A stretch of 64,000 nt of DNA from Photobacterium frigidiphilum (GTDB lineage Bacteria > Pseudomonadota > Gammaproteobacteria > Enterobacterales > Vibrionaceae). The notes below the pieces were generated by a model. The model was not told the origin of the DNA and did not search any database. It was given only the letters and a program-made list of their open reading frames with translations. Shown here in pieces: positions 61,444 through 64,000 of this stretch. The stretch lies in the NCBI RefSeq assembly GCF_003025615.1, contig NZ_PYMJ01000018.1:46347-110346 (forward strand), in the 5' to 3' direction. Position 1 is the first letter of the stretch. The number at the start of each line of letters is the position of its first letter. The position numbers were made by a program, and so were the translations under genes.

Positions 61444-64000
61444 TCAGGTTTTATTGTTTGCTGAACGTAACTTACGCATTACTGCTTTTTCAATTTCGAC
61501 CAAGAATAAGATAGAGGAAGCGACAAGGGTGATTTGAAGCCATACTTTCAGCTCGATTGCGCGAGAACCAAAGATGGTTTGCATTATTGGCAAATAGGTA
61601 AAGCAGAGCTGGAATATTGCCAGTACCGCAATGGCAACTAATACATAGTGATTACCCGTTAGTCCCCGGTGACTGAAAATGGAGTCGAAAATATAGCGGG
61701 AGTTAAAGAGGTAAAAGACCTCGAACATCACTAAAGTATTCACCGCAATGGTTCTGGCTCGGGCAATATCCGCGTCGTGACCGATCTCCCACAGGAACAA
61801 GCTCAGCGTACCCCCCATAAGGATCACCGAAACAAACCCTACTCGCCAGATAAGGTGGCGAGTAAGGAGTGGTTGAGAGGCCGGGCGGGGAGGACGTCGC
61901 ATCAGATCCTTCTCTTTGGGCTCAAAAGCGAGCGATAGCGCAAGTGTTACCGCTGTTACCATATTAACCCAAAGGATTTGTACTGGCGTTAGTGGCAGAT
62001 CTTTAAAGCCGAGCAAGACTGCCGCGAGGATGATCAGTGCTTCCCCGCCATTGGTGGGGAGAATGAATAAAATCGCTTTTTTCAAGTTATCGTAAACGGC
62101 CCTACCTTCTTCGACGGCAGCAGTGATAGTGGCGAAGTTGTCGTCGGTCAAGATGATTTCAGCCGCTTCCTTGGCCGCTTCGGTGCCATTTTTCCCCATC
62201 GCGGTACCGACATCGGAGCGTTTAAGCGCCGGGGCATCATTCACGCCATCACCTGTCATCGCAACGATATGATTATGTTGCTGGAAAATATCGATAAGCC
62301 GCATTTTGTGCTCGGGACTCACCCGCGCATAAATATCAATTTGGGTCGCAAGTTCGAATAACTCATCGTTACTCAGTTGGTCAATTTGCTGGCCAGTCAG
62401 CGCATCTAGGCTGTTGATGATACCGAGGTGGTGGGCGACGGCGCGGGCAGTTAGGGCATGGTCTCCGGTAATGATCTTTACTCTGATCCCGGCATTGTTA
62501 CATGCATTGATAGCATCTATGGCCTCTTCGCGAGGGGGATCAATCATGCCAAAAAGGCCAAGCATGATTAGCTGCTCGTTAACGTCATCAAAGGTGAGTT
62601 CAACTTGCTCACTATGGGTTGGTCGATAGGCTATTGCCAGCACTCGCTCGCCGTTATGTGCCAGTTGTTCAATTTTGGCGTGCCAATAGTCGCGGTCTAT
62701 GGGGCTGGGGCCGGTGGCAGAGAGTTGCTGGCTGCACATCTCAAGCACTTGCTCTGGCGCACCTTTAAGGAAGATGAATGCGTCGCCGCTGTGGTTATGG
62801 TGCAAGGTGGCCATGAATCGATGCTCTGACTCAAATGGAATGAGATCGGTGCGTGGGTAGTGTTTGATTTCGCTGTCAGCATCAAAGCCTGCCTTAACCC
62901 CTGCAACTAATAGGGCGCCCTCCATGGGATCCCCGTGTATTTGCCATTGCCCACCGTGTTGGTGGAGAGTGGCGTCATTGCACAAGACGGCTGCTCGGAT
63001 AATCTCAGTTAGCAGAGGCATCTGTTCGAGAAAGACGGTGTGTTGATCGATGGTAATCACGCCATGTGGGTCGTAACCTATGCCGCTAAGGGTTACGTGG
63101 TGGTCTGCTGTGACGATATTGCAGACGGTCATTTCGTTGCGGGTCAGAGTTCCTGTTTTATCAGTACAGATGACAGTAACAGCGCCGAGCGTTTCAACAG
63201 CAGGAAGACGACGGATAACTGCATTGCGCCGTGCCATCCTTTCTACACCGATAGCCAAGGTGATGGTCATGATGGCTGGCAGTCCTTCAGGTATGGCGGC
63301 GACCACAAGGCTAACCGCGGCAAGAAACATGTCGGTGACGGGGTAGCTTCGGATCATCACCCCAAAGGTGAAGGTGGCGACTGCAACCGCAAGGATCGTG
63401 GCTGTTAGCCAGTGACTGAACTGCGCTATTTGTCTTAGTAACGGTGTTGTTGTGGGTTGGACGTTTGAGACAAGGGTGCTGATTTGTCCTAGTTCGGTTT
63501 GGGCTCCAGTAGCTACGACAATACCAGTGCCAATACCATGGGTGACAAGCGTACCGGAATAGGCCATCGATTTACGTTCAGCCAGATCGGCGGCGAGGGC
63601 AACCGGTTCGCTCTGTTTATCGACTGCGACAGACTCGCCAGTTAAGGCCGCTTCGGAGATCTGTAACCCTTTGCAGCGGCAAAGACGCATATCGGCGGGT
63701 ATTTTGTCTCCAGACTGCAGTAATACCACATCTCCGACGACGAGCTGTTCTACCTCAACGGTGACCTGTTTCCCGTCGCGCAGCACTTCTGCCGTCGGCG
63801 ATAACATATCTTTAATCGCTCTAAGGGCATTTTCTGCCCGCCCTTCCTGAATAAAGCCTATCACCGCATTGATCAAAACCACGCCTGCAATCACCCCGGC
63901 GTCTAACCAGTGACCGAGCAGGGTGGTGATAACCATTACGGCAACCAGAACATAGATCAGAACGTTGTTGAACTGGCTGATAAAGCGCATTAATGGAGAC
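61444..64000 (-). CDS. P-type cation-transporting ATPase, P2A-like, partial
   Basis: An ion-pumping ATPase whose N-terminus lies beyond the window edge; the frame continues SPL before MRFISQFNNV at 63990. Motifs: LTGESVAVDK (actuator region), the phosphorylated aspartate in CTDKTGTLTRNE, KGAPEQVLEMC for nucleotide binding, TGDHALTARAVA, and MTGDGVNDAPALKRSDVG. The membrane motif AAIPEGLPA in helix 4 is the P2A (SERCA-like) form, but helix 6 reads WVNMVTAVTLALS, lacking the aspartate of the SERCA Ca2+ sites, so the ion is uncertain (Ca2+, Mn2+, Na+ or Mg2+). Base composition here is visibly more GC-rich than elsewhere. Confidence 0.9.
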   Translation of the reverse strand, partial: SPLMRFISQFNNVLIYVLVAVMVITTLLGHWLDAGVIAGVVLINAVIGFIQEGRAENALRAIKDMLSPTAEVLRDGKQVTVEVEQLVVGDVVLLQSGDKIPADMRLCRCKGLQISEAALTGESVAVDKQSEPVALAADLAERKSMAYSGTLVTHGIGTGIVVATGAQTELGQISTLVSNVQPTTTPLLRQIAQFSHWLTATILAVAVATFTFGVMIRSYPVTDMFLAAVSLVVAAIPEGLPAIMTITLAIGVERMARRNAVIRRLPAVETLGAVTVICTDKTGTLTRNEMTVCNIVTADHHVTLSGIGYDPHGVITIDQHTVFLEQMPLLTEIIRAAVLCNDATLHQHGGQWQIHGDPMEGALLVAGVKAGFDADSEIKHYPRTDLIPFESEHRFMATLHHNHSGDAFIFLKGAPEQVLEMCSQQLSATGPSPIDRDYWHAKIEQLAHNGERVLAIAYRPTHSEQVELTFDDVNEQLIMLGLFGMIDPPREEAIDAINACNNAGIRVKIITGDHALTARAVAHHLGIINSLDALTGQQIDQLSNDELFELATQIDIYARVSPEHKMRLIDIFQQHNHIVAMTGDGVNDAPALKRSDVGTAMGKNGTEAAKEAAEIILTDDNFATITAAVEEGRAVYDNLKKAILFILPTNGGEALIILAAVLLGFKDLPLTPVQILWVNMVTAVTLALSLAFEPKEKDLMRRPPRPASQPLLTRHLIWRVGFVSVILMGGTLSLFLWEIGHDADIARARTIAVNTLVMFEVFYLFNSRYIFDSIFSHRGLTGNHYVLVAIAVLAIFQLCFTYLPIMQTIFGSRAIELKVWLQITLVASSILFLVEIEKAVMRKLRSANNKT

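Noticed and set aside
61280..61537. 85-codon plus-strand frame in the lpxR - ATPase gap
   Set aside because: No ribosome-binding site, no recognisable protein content, and its end overlaps the ATPase gene on the other strand.
63040..63408. 122-codon plus-strand frame inside the P-type ATPase
   Set aside because: Antisense shadow of a firmly identified gene in a GC-rich region where stop codons are rare.
1..64000. CRISPR array, tRNA, rRNA, integrase or prophage genes
   Set aside because: None was seen. No regularly spaced repeats, no clear cloverleaf with a discriminating anticodon loop, and no transposase, integrase or phage structural protein is among the reading frames.

Overview
The window looks like chromosome from a marine gammaproteobacterium of the Vibrionaceae, most likely Photobacterium or a close relative. 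This is inferred from protein families (VC0807-like, DUF3392, DUF5718, a CSS-type EAL protein, a GlyGly-CTERM protease, NhaD), from the AT-rich composition, and from a hairpin-rich interspersed repeat at 48900-49169. No rRNA, tRNA, CRISPR, phage or intact insertion sequence was seen. About 57 protein genes are supported, four of them under 51 codons.

Layout. 1-5.1 kb: a large NAD(P)H-linked formate dehydrogenase and a small membrane protein. 5.2-10.7 kb: nagA (amino-sugar catabolism), a LysR regulator divergent from a DHA2-type efflux pump, an orphan DmsC-like membrane anchor and an isochorismatase-like hydrolase. 10.9-14.6 kb: a LysR regulator, an opine-dehydrogenase-family enzyme and a YfcC-type transporter, which look like one uptake/catabolism unit. 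14.8-17.8 kb: a tightly coupled PhnD/PhnC/PhnE-like ABC transporter with a duplicated-fused permease, resembling systems annotated as selenate importers. 17.9-28.4 kb: mostly single-gene housekeeping and detoxification functions (class IV adenylate cyclase, M20 peptidase, ArfB ribosome rescue, aspartoacylase, VOC protein, DMT exporter, flippase, nitroreductase).

28.8-32.2 kb holds the most informative locus. An sgrR homologue is divergent from an unlabelled gene that I read as a dual-function SgrS small RNA. It has an SgrT-like 50-codon reading frame, an 11-nt segment complementary to the ptsG ribosome-binding region as I remember it from E. coli, and a strong intrinsic terminator. A near-perfect 20-bp palindrome sits between sgrR and sgrS. 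This would be the glucose-phosphate stress response, in which SgrR senses sugar-phosphate accumulation, SgrS silences glucose PTS mRNA and SgrT blocks the transporter.

32.5-46.9 kb: a very acidic 43-residue protein, a PBP5-type carboxypeptidase, NhaD, an outer-membrane protein, threonine aldolase, an isopenicillin-N-synthase-type dioxygenase with a PurR-like box upstream, an exported MtaD-like deaminase, a MATE pump, a VC0807-family protein, a thioredoxin 2 with an altered active site and a cation-diffusion facilitator preceded by a perfect dyad. 47.3-60.9 kb: a c-di-GMP phosphodiesterase, the 270-bp MITE-like repeat, nagZ, a siroheme synthase with a decayed methyltransferase half, an RND efflux pair, a GlyGly-CTERM serine protease, a nucleotidyltransferase and an LpxR-type lipid A deacylase. 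61.4-64 kb: a P-type cation ATPase cut by the window end. Its composition is clearly more GC-rich than the rest and it sits next to a repeat-containing intergenic stretch, so it may have been acquired by transfer.
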